A stretch of DNA of 64,000 bases from Paraburkholderia haematera (GTDB lineage Bacteria; Pseudomonadota; Gammaproteobacteria; Burkholderiales; Burkholderiaceae). Position numbers and translations under genes: made by a program. The notes beneath the pieces were generated by a model. The model did not search any database. It saw nothing but the letters and a program-made list of their open reading frames with translations, and was not told the origin of the DNA. Shown in pieces: positions 35,860-45,290 of this stretch. The stretch's first letter is position 1. Every line of letters begins with the position of its first letter. The DNA lies in contig NZ_CAJNBK010000004.1 of the NCBI RefSeq assembly GCF_905220975.1, positions 124,001 to 188,000 of the forward strand. Direction: 5' to 3'.

Positions 35860-37332
35860 TTAATCCAGCCCGCCCTGGCAGAGATACTTGATGGACATGT
35901 AATCGTCGAGCCCGTATTTCGAGCCTTCGCGGCCGTAGCCCGATTCCTTCACGCCACCGAACGGCGCGGCCTCGCTCGATACGGCGCCCTCGTTAATGCC
36001 GATTACGCCCGCTTCGAGCTGGCCGGCCACGCGATTAATCCGCCGCACGTCCTGCGTATAGAAGTAGGCGGCGAGGCCGAAGGGCGTGTCGTTGGCGAGG
36101 CGGATCACCTCGGCTTCCTCATCGAAGCGGAACAGCGGCGCCACCGGGCCAAAAGTTTCCTCGCAACAGACCAGCATGCCGGCCTGCACATCGGTCAGCA
36201 CGGTCGGCGCATAGTAATTCGGGCCGAGTCCGGTTAGGCGCTTGCCGCCTGTCAGCACTTTTGCACCGTGTTCAACGGCGTTTTCGACGTGACGTGCAAT
36301 TTTCTCGATCGCACGTTCATTGATCATCGGGCCGATCTGGGCGTCCGGATCGGTTGCGGGCGCAACCTTCTGCGCGGCGACGCGTTTCGCGAGCAGATCG
36401 GCGAAACGCGCGTACACGCCGGCTTGCACATAAACGCGGTTCGGGCATACGCAAGTCTGGCCGCCGTTGCGGAACTTGGAGGCCATCAGACCGGTGACGG
36501 CGGCGTCGAGATCGGCGTCGTCGAATACGATAAAGGGCGCGTTGCCGCCCAATTCCAGCGACAACTTCTTGAGCGTGCCCGCCGATTCACGGGCGAGATG
36601 CTTGCCGACCGGCGTCGAACCCGTGAAAGTGATCTTGCGCACGCGCGCGTCGGCGAGCCAGTCGGCCACCGCCGCAATGCCCTGCTCGCGCGAAGCCGAC
36701 AGCATGTTCAGCACGCCGTCCGGCAAACCGGCTTCCTGGGCGAGCGCTGCCAGTGCGAGTGCGGTGAGCGGCGTGTCTTCCGCGGGCTTGGCCACGACCG
36801 TGCATCCGGCAGCGAGCGCGGGCGCGATCTTGCGTGCAATCATCGCCAGCGGGAAATTCCACGGCGTGATCGCGGCGACCACGCCGACCGGTTCCTTCAC
36901 CGCGCTCATGCGTTTGCCGCGCTGTTGCTGTGGGATCAGATCGCCGTAGATGCGCGTCGCTTCGTCGGCGAACCATGCGACGTATGAGGCGCCGTAGGCG
37001 ACTTCGCCACGGCTTTCCGCGAGCGGCTTGCCTTGTTCCGTCGACATCAGCTTCGCGAGGTCCTCGGTGTTGGCCACGATCAGCGCGTGCCAGCGGCGCA
37101 GAATCTCCGCGCGCTCGCGCGGCAGCTTGTCCCGCCACGCGGGGAAAGCGCGGGCCGCGGCGTCGGTGGCGGCACGTGCGTCCGAAGCGCCACTGTTCGC
37201 GACTTCGACGATCAATTCGCCGGTGGCGGGATTGGTGACGGGAAAACGCGCGTGGTCGACGGCTTCGATCCACTTGCCGTCGATCAGATTTTGCGGGCGA
37301 ATCAGGTCTTTGCGGGTCAATGCGAGAGACAT
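35860..37332 (-). CDS. gabD: NAD(P)-dependent succinate-semialdehyde dehydrogenase
   Basis: An aldehyde dehydrogenase of 490 residues, the usual length for GabD. The cofactor region EPVGVVAAITPWNFPLAMIA (about 145-164), the general base in LELGGNAPFIVFDDADLDAA and the catalytic Cys in FRNGGQTCVCPNRVYVQAG (about 295) are all visible. It oxidises succinate semialdehyde from GABA or related compounds to succinate. No GABA aminotransferase gene is next to it; the class III aminotransferase at the right edge is 26 kb away. The 244 bases upstream hold no further gene. Confidence 0.9.
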   Translation of the reverse strand: MSLALTRKDLIRPQNLIDGKWIEAVDHARFPVTNPATGELIVEVANSGASDARAATDAAARAFPAWRDKLPRERAEILRRWHALIVANTEDLAKLMSTEQGKPLAESRGEVAYGASYVAWFADEATRIYGDLIPQQQRGKRMSAVKEPVGVVAAITPWNFPLAMIARKIAPALAAGCTVVAKPAEDTPLTALALAALAQEAGLPDGVLNMLSASREQGIAAVADWLADARVRKITFTGSTPVGKHLARESAGTLKKLSLELGGNAPFIVFDDADLDAAVTGLMASKFRNGGQTCVCPNRVYVQAGVYARFADLLAKRVAAQKVAPATDPDAQIGPMINERAIEKIARHVENAVEHGAKVLTGGKRLTGLGPNYYAPTVLTDVQAGMLVCCEETFGPVAPLFRFDEEAEVIRLANDTPFGLAAYFYTQDVRRINRVAGQLEAGVIGINEGAVSSEAAPFGGVKESGYGREGSKYGLDDYMSIKYLCQGGLD

Positions 37333-37576
37333 CGGGTTGCTCCTTCAGATTTCATGTCAGGCTTCAAATCAGGCCGATCCGATTGGTGCTCCAATGCTAC
37401 TCGCGCGCGACAGTCGACGAAAACGCCAATCGAGGCTTTCACGGTGCGTGGCGCGCTTTTTTTCGGCCTCACGCAGCATTTTCTGCTGAATGTAAGGCGA
37501 CGCCAGCCGTGCTGCGATCAAGGACGGCTGCCCACGCTCGCGTTGCGCAGCCTGCTGTACGCGAAATTCTCGCGCC

Positions 37577-38593
37577 TCAACCCATGCGCCGTGGCCCCGT
37601 CGAGGCCCGCACAATGAGTTGCGGCGGCGGCGCAAGCACCATCGAAGGCTGCTGTTCAGGCGCCTGAATCAAACGGATCAGACTGTTGATCGACAACTCC
37701 GCGACGCTCGCCGTTTGAATGGCAACGGTCGTGAGCGCTGGGTGCACCTGGTGCGCCAGTTGAATGTCCGTGATGCCGATGACCGACACGTCGTTCGGCA
37801 CCGATCGGCCAAGCGTGATCAACGCCTGTGCCGCACCGATCGCCAGCAGATCGTTGGTCGCGAAAATCGCGGTGAGGTGAGGGCGGTTCGCCATCAACTG
37901 CATGCAGGCGGCGTAGCCGGCGTCTATCGAGTCGCGGATCTGCAGCACCGCGGCGGCGTCTGCTTCGATCCCTGCCTCGCGCATTACCGCCCGAAATCCA
38001 TTGGAGCGCGCATCCTGCAAGCCACCGCAGCCATCGCCGATCAGCAGGCCGATCTCGCGGTGACCCAGTTCGAGCAGATGCCTCGCGGCTAGCGCGCCCG
38101 CATGAGCGAAATCCACGGCGATGCAGGGCAGCGCGGGCGGCGTCTCCGGGTGTTCCCACATCGCCAGCAAGATCGGCGCGCTGTGCGTGGCCGACGCGCA
38201 CAATTCGTTGAACTTGATGTCCGTGTTCATCACGAGGACACCGTCCGCGAGCGTGCCGGCGATCTGGTTCAGATACGCACGTCCGACCTCCGCATCATCG
38301 TCAGTATTGCAAACCATCAGGAAGTATCCCGCTTTGCGTGCCGCTCGCTCGGCGGCCAGCACGAACTCGGGGTAGAACGGGTTCGAGATGTTCGACAGCA
38401 TCAAGGCCAAGGTCGACGAGTGGCCCTCCGCCAGCGCGCGCGCATTCAGATTGGGCCGGTAGCCGAGATCGGCGATGGCCTTCAGCACGCGTTCGGCCGT
38501 CTCCGGGCGGACCTTCTCGCGGTTGCGCAGGACGTTGGAAACGGTGGCGGCGGTAACGTGCGCGCGCTTTGCTACTTCGGAAAGGGTGACCAT
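37577..38593 (-). CDS. LacI-family repressor of the galactan locus
   Basis: The 338-residue protein has a LacI helix-turn-helix at the very N-terminus (VTLSEVAKRAHVTAATVSNV) with hinge helix NLNARALAEGHSSTLALML, then a periplasmic-binding-protein-like effector domain (about 60-330). It is divergent from the ABC importer and galactosidase genes. Two palindromes ATTTAAGCGNTTAAAT in the shared region have the AANCGNTT core typical of LacI-family operators. A galacto-oligosaccharide or galactose inducer is the simplest reading. The inducer is inferred from the regulated genes. Confidence 0.87.
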   Translation of the reverse strand: MVTLSEVAKRAHVTAATVSNVLRNREKVRPETAERVLKAIADLGYRPNLNARALAEGHSSTLALMLSNISNPFYPEFVLAAERAARKAGYFLMVCNTDDDAEVGRAYLNQIAGTLADGVLVMNTDIKFNELCASATHSAPILLAMWEHPETPPALPCIAVDFAHAGALAARHLLELGHREIGLLIGDGCGGLQDARSNGFRAVMREAGIEADAAAVLQIRDSIDAGYAACMQLMANRPHLTAIFATNDLLAIGAAQALITLGRSVPNDVSVIGITDIQLAHQVHPALTTVAIQTASVAELSINSLIRLIQAPEQQPSMVLAPPPQLIVRASTGPRRMG

Positions 38594-38712
38594 GTTCTGT
38601 TTATCCCATATTCAGGGAGCGCAATTCAAATGTTGCAAGCAACCGGCGACGTTGATAACTTGCTGGAAAACACAGCGGAGACACCCACCATGACTTTTTC
38701 CCTCAAACTCGA

Positions 38713-38728
38713 ATTTAAGCGATTAAAT
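38713..38728. promoter_or_regulatory. LacI-type operator 1
   Basis: ATTTAAGCGATTAAAT: perfect 6-base arms (ATTTAA/TTAAAT) around GCGA. It differs from operator 2 at one position in the centre, and their centres are 55 bases apart, about five helical turns. It lies between the divergent repressor and ATPase genes. Confidence 0.85.
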
Positions 38729-38767
38729 GCCTGCTGCACAAGAGCCAGCCGTTTATTTTTCATAGAA

Positions 38768-38783
38768 ATTTAAGCGGTTAAAT
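38768..38783. promoter_or_regulatory. LacI-type operator 2
   Basis: ATTTAAGCGGTTAAAT, ending 15 bases before the ATG of the ATPase gene. Binding here would block transcription or elongation directly. With operator 1 it may form a looped or side-by-side repressor complex. Confidence 0.85.
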
Positions 38784-38798
38784 CCGGGGGGCAGAAGC

Positions 38799-39938
38799 AT
38801 GGCTACGATTCGTCTTACGAACGTGCAGAAGTCGTACGGTGACCATCCGCCGGTGATCCGGCGCGTGAATCTCGAGATCGCGCAGCACGAGTTCTGCGTA
38901 TTTCTCGGGCCCTCGGGTTGCGGCAAGTCGACCCTGCTGAGAATGATCGCCGGTCTCGAGGACCTGAGCGAAGGCGAGCTGCACATTGGCGGCCGCCTTA
39001 TGAACGATGTGCCCGCCGCCGGGCGTGGCGTGGCGATGGTGTTCCAAAGCTACGCGCTGTTTCCGCACATGACCGTGTTCGACAACATGGCGTTTGGCCT
39101 GAAACTCGCGAAGCAACCCAAAGACGTGATCGACCGGAAGGTGCGTGAAGCCGCGCGCATTCTTCAACTGGACGCCTTCCTTGACCGTTATCCGAAAGCG
39201 CTTTCGGGCGGGCAACGGCAGCGTGTTGCGATCGGCCGGGCGATCGTGCGCGAACCGGGCGTGTTCCTGTTCGACGAACCGTTGTCGAATCTCGACGCCG
39301 CATTACGCGGCCAGACGCGTGTCGAAATCGCCCGACTGCACCAGCGCTTCGCGAATGCGAGCGTGGTTTATGTGACCCACGATCAGGTCGAGGCGATGAC
39401 GCTGGCCGACAGAATCGTGTTGCTGCACGCAGGAGCAGATGCCGAGCGCTTCGGCAGCATCGCGCAGACCGGCGCGCCGCTCGAGTTGTATCACCATCCG
39501 AAGTCGCGCTTTGTGGCGGGCTTCATTGGTTCGCCGCGAATGAATTTCGTCGATGCGGTGGTCGATTCGATCGAAGCGGGGAAGGTGGCTGTCACGCTGA
39601 CGGAAAGCGGCGAACGGCTGGTCGCTCATGTGGACGGTCAACGTCTTCAGCGCGGCCAGCCCGTCACGCTCGGCGTGCGCCCGGAACATCTGCGTTTCTC
39701 CGGCGACGAGCAGTTCATTCAGTGCGTCACGGTGTTATCCGAACGACTCGGCGAGCACAGCTATATTCACGCGGATCACGGGGCCGGCACGCTCATCGCC
39801 AAGGCCCCGGGCGATACGCTGATTGGATCGGGCGAGCGCATCTGCATTCACGTTCCGCCTGCCGCATGTCATCTGTTCGATGCTGAGGGCGTTGCATTGC
39901 GTCGCAGTACGTTCGAGCCTGAGAGAGTTGCCGCTTGA
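38799..39938 (+). CDS. MalK/UgpC-type ABC importer ATPase
   Basis: The 379-residue sugar-import ATPase has Walker [18 protein letters not shown] (about residues 37-53), signature [14 protein letters not shown] (about 134-147), Walker [14 protein letters not shown] and the switch His in [14 protein letters not shown]-terminal MalK-like TOBE regulatory region spans about 235-370 ([20 protein letters not shown]). It pairs with the two MalF/MalG-type permeases downstream. The start follows a LacI-type operator closely. The substrate, galactan-derived oligosaccharides, is inferred from the GH42 and GH53 genes. Confidence 0.93.
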   Translation: MATIRLTNVQKSYGDHPPVIRRVNLEIAQHEFCVFLGPSGCGKSTLLRMIAGLEDLSEGELHIGGRLMNDVPAAGRGVAMVFQSYALFPHMTVFDNMAFGLKLAKQPKDVIDRKVREAARILQLDAFLDRYPKALSGGQRQRVAIGRAIVREPGVFLFDEPLSNLDAALRGQTRVEIARLHQRFANASVVYVTHDQVEAMTLADRIVLLHAGADAERFGSIAQTGAPLELYHHPKSRFVAGFIGSPRMNFVDAVVDSIEAGKVAVTLTESGERLVAHVDGQRLQRGQPVTLGVRPEHLRFSGDEQFIQCVTVLSERLGEHSYIHADHGAGTLIAKAPGDTLIGSGERICIHVPPAACHLFDAEGVALRRSTFEPERVAA

Positions 39939-40061
39939 GTTGCCTGGCGCATCTCAACCCAAGGCACCACCGAGTTCACAAAACCCTATTCCGCCACAGA
40001 GCGGGTACATCGTCTGGCAGCGGTTCGCTGTCAGCCAACAAGGTAGTCAAGGAGACATAAG

Positions 40062-41315
40062 ATGATTTCTCTTCGCCTTCGCCGTCTGGCACACGGGTCG
40101 ATTGCGGCCGCTCTGGTCGCGGGCGCTCTCTGCGCCACTGCGGCCGACGCGGCCACGCTGAGCGTCAATGTATCGGCGCGCGGCAATCAGCGCTCGACCT
40201 GGCAGGACGCGTTCGACAAGTTCAAGAAAGCCAATCCCGACGTCGACCTCAAGGTGACCTACATCACCGAGGAAGCGTACAAGGTGCAGATGAGCGGCTG
40301 GCTCGCCACCGATCCGCCGGATGTCGTGTCGTGGCACGACGGCGAGCGGATGGCGTATTACGCGCAACGCGGCCTGCTTGAAGACCTGTCGTCGGACTGG
40401 AGCAAAAACGGCTGGTCGCAGCAGTATGCGTCGGTGAAAGAAGCATCGACGTATAAGGGCAAGCAGTACGCCGCGCCGCTCGGCTACGATGCCTACGGTT
40501 TCTTCTATCGCAAGGATCTGTTCGAGAAAGCCGGCATCAAGGGCGAGCCGAAAACGTGGGATGAATTTCTCGACGCCTGCAAGAAGTTGAAAGCAAGTGG
40601 TGTCGCGCCGATTGCCGTTGCGGCGCGCGATAGCTGGACGCTCGCGGCCTGGTTCGACTATCTCGACCTGCGCATCAACGGCAATGGATTCCATCAACAG
40701 TTGATGTCCGGTGAAATCCCCTACACCGATCCGCGCGTTAAAAAGGTCTACGCCGCGTGGAAGACGCTGATCGACGATCACTACTTCATCGACAACGCGC
40801 TCTCCTACGACCTCGATTCGATTGCACCGTTTCTCGTGAACGGCAAGGCGTCGATGATGCTGATGGGCACGTTCTTCTCAGCAAGCATTCCGGCATCGGT
40901 CAAACCGCAGACCGGCTTCTTCCGCTTCCCGGTCGTCGACGCGAACGTGCCGATGGCCGAGGACGGTCCGGTCAACGTCCTGCTGATTCCGGCGAAGGCA
41001 AGGAACAAGGCCGACGCCCGCAGGCTGCTCGCCTTCATGGAACGGCCGGAGATCAATGCCGATCTCGCGAAGGGCTGGGGAACGCTGCCGTCGAACAGTC
41101 TGGCGACCGAACCTGACGATCCGATTTCGAAGGTCGGCTTCCAGACGCTCGCGAGCACGAAGGGCGGCATCGCGCAGTTCTACGATCGTGATATGCAGAA
41201 GGAAATGGCCGACGAAGGCATGAAGGCAATGCAACAGTTCTACAGCGATCCGTCGCAACTCGATGCGGTGCTCGTTCGCCTCGAAGCAACCCGCCAGCGC
41301 ATCTACAAGAAGTAA
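40062..41315 (+). CDS. ABC sugar-binding protein
   Basis: Family 1 extracellular solute-binding protein, 417 residues, with a Sec signal (IAAALVAGALCATAADA-ATL) and no lipobox Cys. The mature protein shows the usual pattern: DAFDKFKKANPDVDLKVTYI (about 48-67), PPDVVSWHDGERMAYYAQRG, and a C-terminal region ending LEATRQRIYKK. It delivers oligosaccharide to the importer encoded by the genes on either side. The start lies 123 bases after the ATPase gene, with AAGGAG a few bases before the ATG. Confidence 0.93.
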   Translation: MISLRLRRLAHGSIAAALVAGALCATAADAATLSVNVSARGNQRSTWQDAFDKFKKANPDVDLKVTYITEEAYKVQMSGWLATDPPDVVSWHDGERMAYYAQRGLLEDLSSDWSKNGWSQQYASVKEASTYKGKQYAAPLGYDAYGFFYRKDLFEKAGIKGEPKTWDEFLDACKKLKASGVAPIAVAARDSWTLAAWFDYLDLRINGNGFHQQLMSGEIPYTDPRVKKVYAAWKTLIDDHYFIDNALSYDLDSIAPFLVNGKASMMLMGTFFSASIPASVKPQTGFFRFPVVDANVPMAEDGPVNVLLIPAKARNKADARRLLAFMERPEINADLAKGWGTLPSNSLATEPDDPISKVGFQTLASTKGGIAQFYDRDMQKEMADEGMKAMQQFYSDPSQLDAVLVRLEATRQRIYKK

Positions 41316-41378
41316 GCCCCGCAGCGCCAGTGGCGTAGGCAACTGGCGCCAGCCTTCGATCTCCGACGAGGCCCGATC

Positions 41379-42284
41379 ATGTCTCATTCCGCAGCGCGCC
41401 GCTTACCCACGGCGCGGCACCGGCACGTCTCTACGACGCGCCGTCATCAGCACCGCGCGGCGCTTTTCTTCCTGTTGCCGGGCTGTGCGTTGTTTTGCCT
41501 GTGCGTGGTCTACCCGATCGTCAGCAGCATTTCGCTCAGTTTTTACAACTGGGACGGCATGACACCGAAGACGTTTGCGGGTTTCGATAACTACATCGAA
41601 CTGTTCCACGCGGACACCTTCTATACGGCGCTCCAGAACAACCTGATCTGGCTCGCGCTGTTCCTCCTGGCGCCGCCGCTCGGGCTGCTGTTCGCGTTAT
41701 ATCTGAACCAGCATATCCGTGGCATGCGAGTCGTGAAGTCGCTGTTTTTCGCACCATTCGTGCTCTCGGGCGTGGTGGTCGGGCTTGTGTTCAGCTGGTT
41801 TTACGATCCCGGTTTCGGCTTGCTGCGATTGATCGTCGGTCACGGCATTCCTGTGCTCGGCGATCCGCATACCGTCACCTTCGGCATCGTCTTCGCCGCG
41901 CTCTGGCCACAAACGCCGTTCTGCATGGTGCTCTATCTCACCGGCCTGACCGGCATCAATCCGGAAGTGGTCGAGGCGGCGCGCATGGAGGGCGCGAAGG
42001 GCGTGCGCCTGCTATGGCACGTGATCCTTCCGCAACTGCGGCCCGCGACCTTCATGGCCGTCGTGCTGACCGTGATCGGCGCGCTGCGCAGTTTCGATCT
42101 GATCGCGGTGATGAGCGGCGGTGGTCCGTTCGACAGTTCAACCGTGCTCGCCTATTACATGTACGACCAGGCGATCAAGTACTACCGCGAAGGTTATTCC
42201 GCGGCGATTGCCGTCGTGCTGTTCGCCATCATGCTCGTCTACATCGTGTTCCATCTGCGCCGCATGCTGCGCGAAGAACGCTGA
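41379..42284 (+). CDS. ABC sugar permease, MalF-type
   Basis: The 301-residue protein has six predicted membrane helices (first about 28-52, FFLLPGCALFCLCVVYPIVS). The EAA loop that contacts the ATPase is VVEAARMEGAKGVRLLWHVI near residue 197. The N-terminal 25 residues are Arg/His-rich. It is the first of two permease subunits; the second begins 19 bases downstream. Confidence 0.93.
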   Translation: MSHSAARRLPTARHRHVSTTRRHQHRAALFFLLPGCALFCLCVVYPIVSSISLSFYNWDGMTPKTFAGFDNYIELFHADTFYTALQNNLIWLALFLLAPPLGLLFALYLNQHIRGMRVVKSLFFAPFVLSGVVVGLVFSWFYDPGFGLLRLIVGHGIPVLGDPHTVTFGIVFAALWPQTPFCMVLYLTGLTGINPEVVEAARMEGAKGVRLLWHVILPQLRPATFMAVVLTVIGALRSFDLIAVMSGGGPFDSSTVLAYYMYDQAIKYYREGYSAAIAVVLFAIMLVYIVFHLRRMLREER

Positions 42285-42303
42285 TTTCCAGGAGTCACGT
42301 GTC

Positions 42304-43155
42304 ATGTATCCGCTTCCCGTCGAACGCTGGAGACCGCTCAATCGCGCGCTGTACAAAGCGTCTTTGCCGCTCGCGCTATTGGTATGGCTGCTGCCAATGC
42401 TGGCCGTGCTCGTCACGTCGATCCGCTCTTCCGACGAGTTGTCGCAAGGCGACTACTGGGGCTGGCCGAAGCATTTCGCGCTAGTCGAAAACTACGGCAC
42501 GGCGCTCACGCAAACGCCGATGCTTCATTACTTCGCCAATAGCGTGTTGATCACGGTGCCGTCGGTGATCGGCGCGATCGTGCTGGCGTCGATGGCGGGC
42601 TTCGCTCTGGCGACCTACCGGTTTCCGGGCAATACCGCGGTGCTGTTCGCCTTTGTAGCCGGCAACTTCGTACCGATCCAGATTCTGATGATTCCGGTGC
42701 GCGATATGGCGCTGAAAGTGGGTCTCTTCAATAGCGTGTGGGCGCTGGTGATCTTTCACGTGTCGTTTCAGACCGGCTTTTGCACGCTGTTTCTGCGCAA
42801 CTTCATCAAGCAGTTGCCGTTCGAGATGATCGAGGCGGCGCGTGTGGAAGGGGCGAGCGAATGGACGATCTACTTGCGTATCGTCCTGCCGCTGATCCGG
42901 CCCGCGCTCGCCGCGCTCGGCATTCTCGTATTCACGTTTGTCTGGAACGACTACTTCTGGGCGCTGTGCCTCACGCAGGGCGATGAGGCCGCGCCGATCA
43001 CCGTGGGTGTCGCGGCGCTTAAAGGCCAGTGGACGACGGCATGGAATCTCGTCGCCGCCGGATCGGTGCTTGCCGCCTTGCCCTCCGTGCTGATGTTCTT
43101 CCTGATGCAGAAGCATTTCGTCGCCGGCCTGACTTTCGGTGCAAGCAAAGGCTGA
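42304..43155 (+). CDS. ABC sugar permease, MalG-type
   Basis: The start is ATG 42304 (MYPLPVERWRPLNRALYKAS), with CAGGAG a few bases upstream, giving 283 residues. The frame is open further upstream only by overlapping the first permease. Six membrane helices and the EAA loop MIEAARVEGASEWTIYLRIV near residue 175 are visible. It ends with HFVAGLTFGASKG, the usual C-terminus of MalG-type permeases that leads into the ATPase groove. Confidence 0.93.
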   Translation: MYPLPVERWRPLNRALYKASLPLALLVWLLPMLAVLVTSIRSSDELSQGDYWGWPKHFALVENYGTALTQTPMLHYFANSVLITVPSVIGAIVLASMAGFALATYRFPGNTAVLFAFVAGNFVPIQILMIPVRDMALKVGLFNSVWALVIFHVSFQTGFCTLFLRNFIKQLPFEMIEAARVEGASEWTIYLRIVLPLIRPALAALGILVFTFVWNDYFWALCLTQGDEAAPITVGVAALKGQWTTAWNLVAAGSVLAALPSVLMFFLMQKHFVAGLTFGASKG

Positions 43156-43192
43156 TCGCCCGTTTGCCGTCATCTATCAAAGAGACTCTCTC

Positions 43193-45157
43193 ATGCAACT
43201 TGGTGTTTGCTATTACCCGGAACAATGGCCGCGTTCGATGTGGGCCGACGATGCAAAACGTATGGTCGAACTCGGCATTACGCATGTGCGGATCGCGGAA
43301 TTCGCGTGGAGCCGGATGGAGCCGCGCGCCGGCGAATTCGCCTGGGGCTGGCTCGACGAAGCGGTCGAGACGCTGGCGGCTGCCGGACTGAAGCTCGTGC
43401 TGGGCACGCCGACCGCGTCGCCGCCGAAGTGGCTGATCGACGCGTACCCCGACGCGTTGCCGGTGCGCGCGGACGGCGTGCGCTGGAATTTCGGCTCGCG
43501 TCGTCACTACGACATTTCCAGCGAATCCTATCGGCGTGAGTGCGTTCGCATTGTCACCGCGATGGCGGAGCGCTACGGACGGCATCCTTCTATTGTCGCG
43601 TGGCAGACCGATAACGAACTCGGCTGTCACGAGACCGTGCCGAGCTATTCGCCCGCTGCGCTGACGCGTTTTCAGGCGTGGCTGCGGCATCGTTATGAAA
43701 GCGCTGATGCGTTGAACGAGGCTTGGGGCAACGTGTTCTGGAGCATGGAGTATCCGTCGTTCGAGGCAATCGGCCTGCCTAACCTCACACCGACCGACGC
43801 CAACCCGATCCATCTGCTCGATTTTCGCCGCTTCATGTCGGATGAGGTGGCGGGATTCCATCGCGAGCAGATCGACGTGCTGCGCCGGCATGCTCCCGGG
43901 GCGGATCTGCTGCATAACTTCATGGGCTTCTTCACGACTTTCGATCATTACCGCTTTGCCGAAGACAACGCGCTCGACGTGGCGGCATGGGACAGCTATC
44001 CGATCGCGCGCACTGAGTCGATCGCGTTGCCTGACGAGCAGAAAGCACGTTACGCACGCACCGCGCATCCTGACGTCTCCGCCTTCGATCATGACCGTTA
44101 TCGCGCGATCGGCGCCGGCCGGTTCTGGGTGATGGAACAACAGGCAGGGCCGGTCAACTGGGCGCCGTGGAATCCGGTGCCGGCGAAGGGCATGGTCAGG
44201 CTGTGGGCGTACGAAGCGTTCGCGCATGGCGCGGAGCTGGTGTCGTATTTCCGTTGGCGCCAGTGTCCGTATGCGCAGGAACAGATGCATTCCGGCCTCA
44301 ATCTGCCGAACAACGAACTGTCGCCTGGCGGCCTCGAAGTGCAGCAGGCGGCGCGTGAAATTGCTTCGTCCGCGGCACTGTCCGCGCTCGGCGCACCGGC
44401 GCGCGCAGCCACCGCGATCGTGTTCGACTATGAGACGCAGTGGATGTTCGAAATTCAGCGTCACGGCAAGACCTTCGACTATCAGACGCTCGCGTTTGAC
44501 TACTACGAGGCGCTGCGTGAGCTGGGCCTCGATGTCGATATCGTGTCGAGCAAGGCCGACCTTTCGACATACAGACTGGTGGTGGTACCGAGCCTCGCCG
44601 TGGTCGACGACACGCTCGTGGACCAGATCGAGCGGAGTTCGGCGCAATGGGTATTCGGTCCGAGGAGCGGCTCGAAGACCCCGACCTTTGCTATTCCGGC
44701 GAGCTTGCCGCCTGGCGCGTTGCAACGCGTTCTGCCGATGCAGGTGCTCGAAGTCGAAACGCTGCGCCCGACGCTTAAGCCGGCGCTTTCGATTGGAGAC
44801 ACGCAAGGTGAGGCGATGCATTGGCGCGAGCACGTTCGCGCCAATGGCGAGACGACCGTCGAGGCGCAATTCGACGACTCGTGGCCGGCGATCCTCGCTT
44901 ATGGAAAGGTTCGCTACGTGGCGAGTTGGTTGTCGCACGCGCTGCATCGCGAGATTTTGCAGCAGGCCGCGAAGGATGCCGGCGTCGGGACGCAACGGCT
45001 GGCTGACGGCTTGCGCCTTCGCCGGCGCGGCGATCTGACCTTCGCGTTCAACTTCGGCCCGGAACAGGTGCAAGCGCCAGCACCTGCCAACTCGACGTTT
45101 GTACTGGGACATTCGCTGTTGAAAACCGGCGATGTCTGCGCGTGGAGGAACGCGTAG
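43193..45157 (+). CDS. GH42 beta-galactosidase
   Basis: The start is ATG 43193 (MQLGVCYYPEQWPRSMWADD), giving 654 residues, usual for GH42. The acid/base Glu is in AWQTDNELGCHETV (about residue 140) and the nucleophile Glu in GRFWVMEQQAGPVNW (about residue 310). There is no signal peptide, so it acts in the cytoplasm on imported beta-galactosides, probably the beta-1,4-galacto-oligosaccharides released by the GH53 enzyme encoded next. It follows the permease gene by 37 bases. Confidence 0.93.
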   Translation: MQLGVCYYPEQWPRSMWADDAKRMVELGITHVRIAEFAWSRMEPRAGEFAWGWLDEAVETLAAAGLKLVLGTPTASPPKWLIDAYPDALPVRADGVRWNFGSRRHYDISSESYRRECVRIVTAMAERYGRHPSIVAWQTDNELGCHETVPSYSPAALTRFQAWLRHRYESADALNEAWGNVFWSMEYPSFEAIGLPNLTPTDANPIHLLDFRRFMSDEVAGFHREQIDVLRRHAPGADLLHNFMGFFTTFDHYRFAEDNALDVAAWDSYPIARTESIALPDEQKARYARTAHPDVSAFDHDRYRAIGAGRFWVMEQQAGPVNWAPWNPVPAKGMVRLWAYEAFAHGAELVSYFRWRQCPYAQEQMHSGLNLPNNELSPGGLEVQQAAREIASSAALSALGAPARAATAIVFDYETQWMFEIQRHGKTFDYQTLAFDYYEALRELGLDVDIVSSKADLSTYRLVVVPSLAVVDDTLVDQIERSSAQWVFGPRSGSKTPTFAIPASLPPGALQRVLPMQVLEVETLRPTLKPALSIGDTQGEAMHWREHVRANGETTVEAQFDDSWPAILAYGKVRYVASWLSHALHREILQQAAKDAGVGTQRLADGLRLRRRGDLTFAFNFGPEQVQAPAPANSTFVLGHSLLKTGDVCAWRNA

Positions 45158-45221
45158 CCGCTTGCATCGATAGGCGTGAGCAAGTTGGAAGAGGGCGGTA
45201 TCGAAAAAAATTGAGGGTGAA

Positions 45222-45237
45222 ATTCAAACGCTTCAAC
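45222..45237. promoter_or_regulatory. LacI-type operator 3 (imperfect), ahead of the galactanase gene
   Basis: ATTCAAACGCTTCAAC keeps the AANCGNTT core and matches the two upstream operators at 11 of 16 positions. It lies 54 bases before the galactanase ATG and 65 bases after the GH42 stop, where a promoter for the last gene could lie. Confidence 0.5.
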
Positions 45238-45290
45238 CCGGAACAGGCGGCCTTTGAAAGAGCCGCCATTCAATCGATGGAGGATGACAG

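Noticed and set aside
43019..45112. A 697-residue minus-strand open frame opposite the GH42 gene
   Set aside because: The Arg/His-rich composition is typical of an antisense shadow; GH42 on the plus strand has all catalytic motifs.
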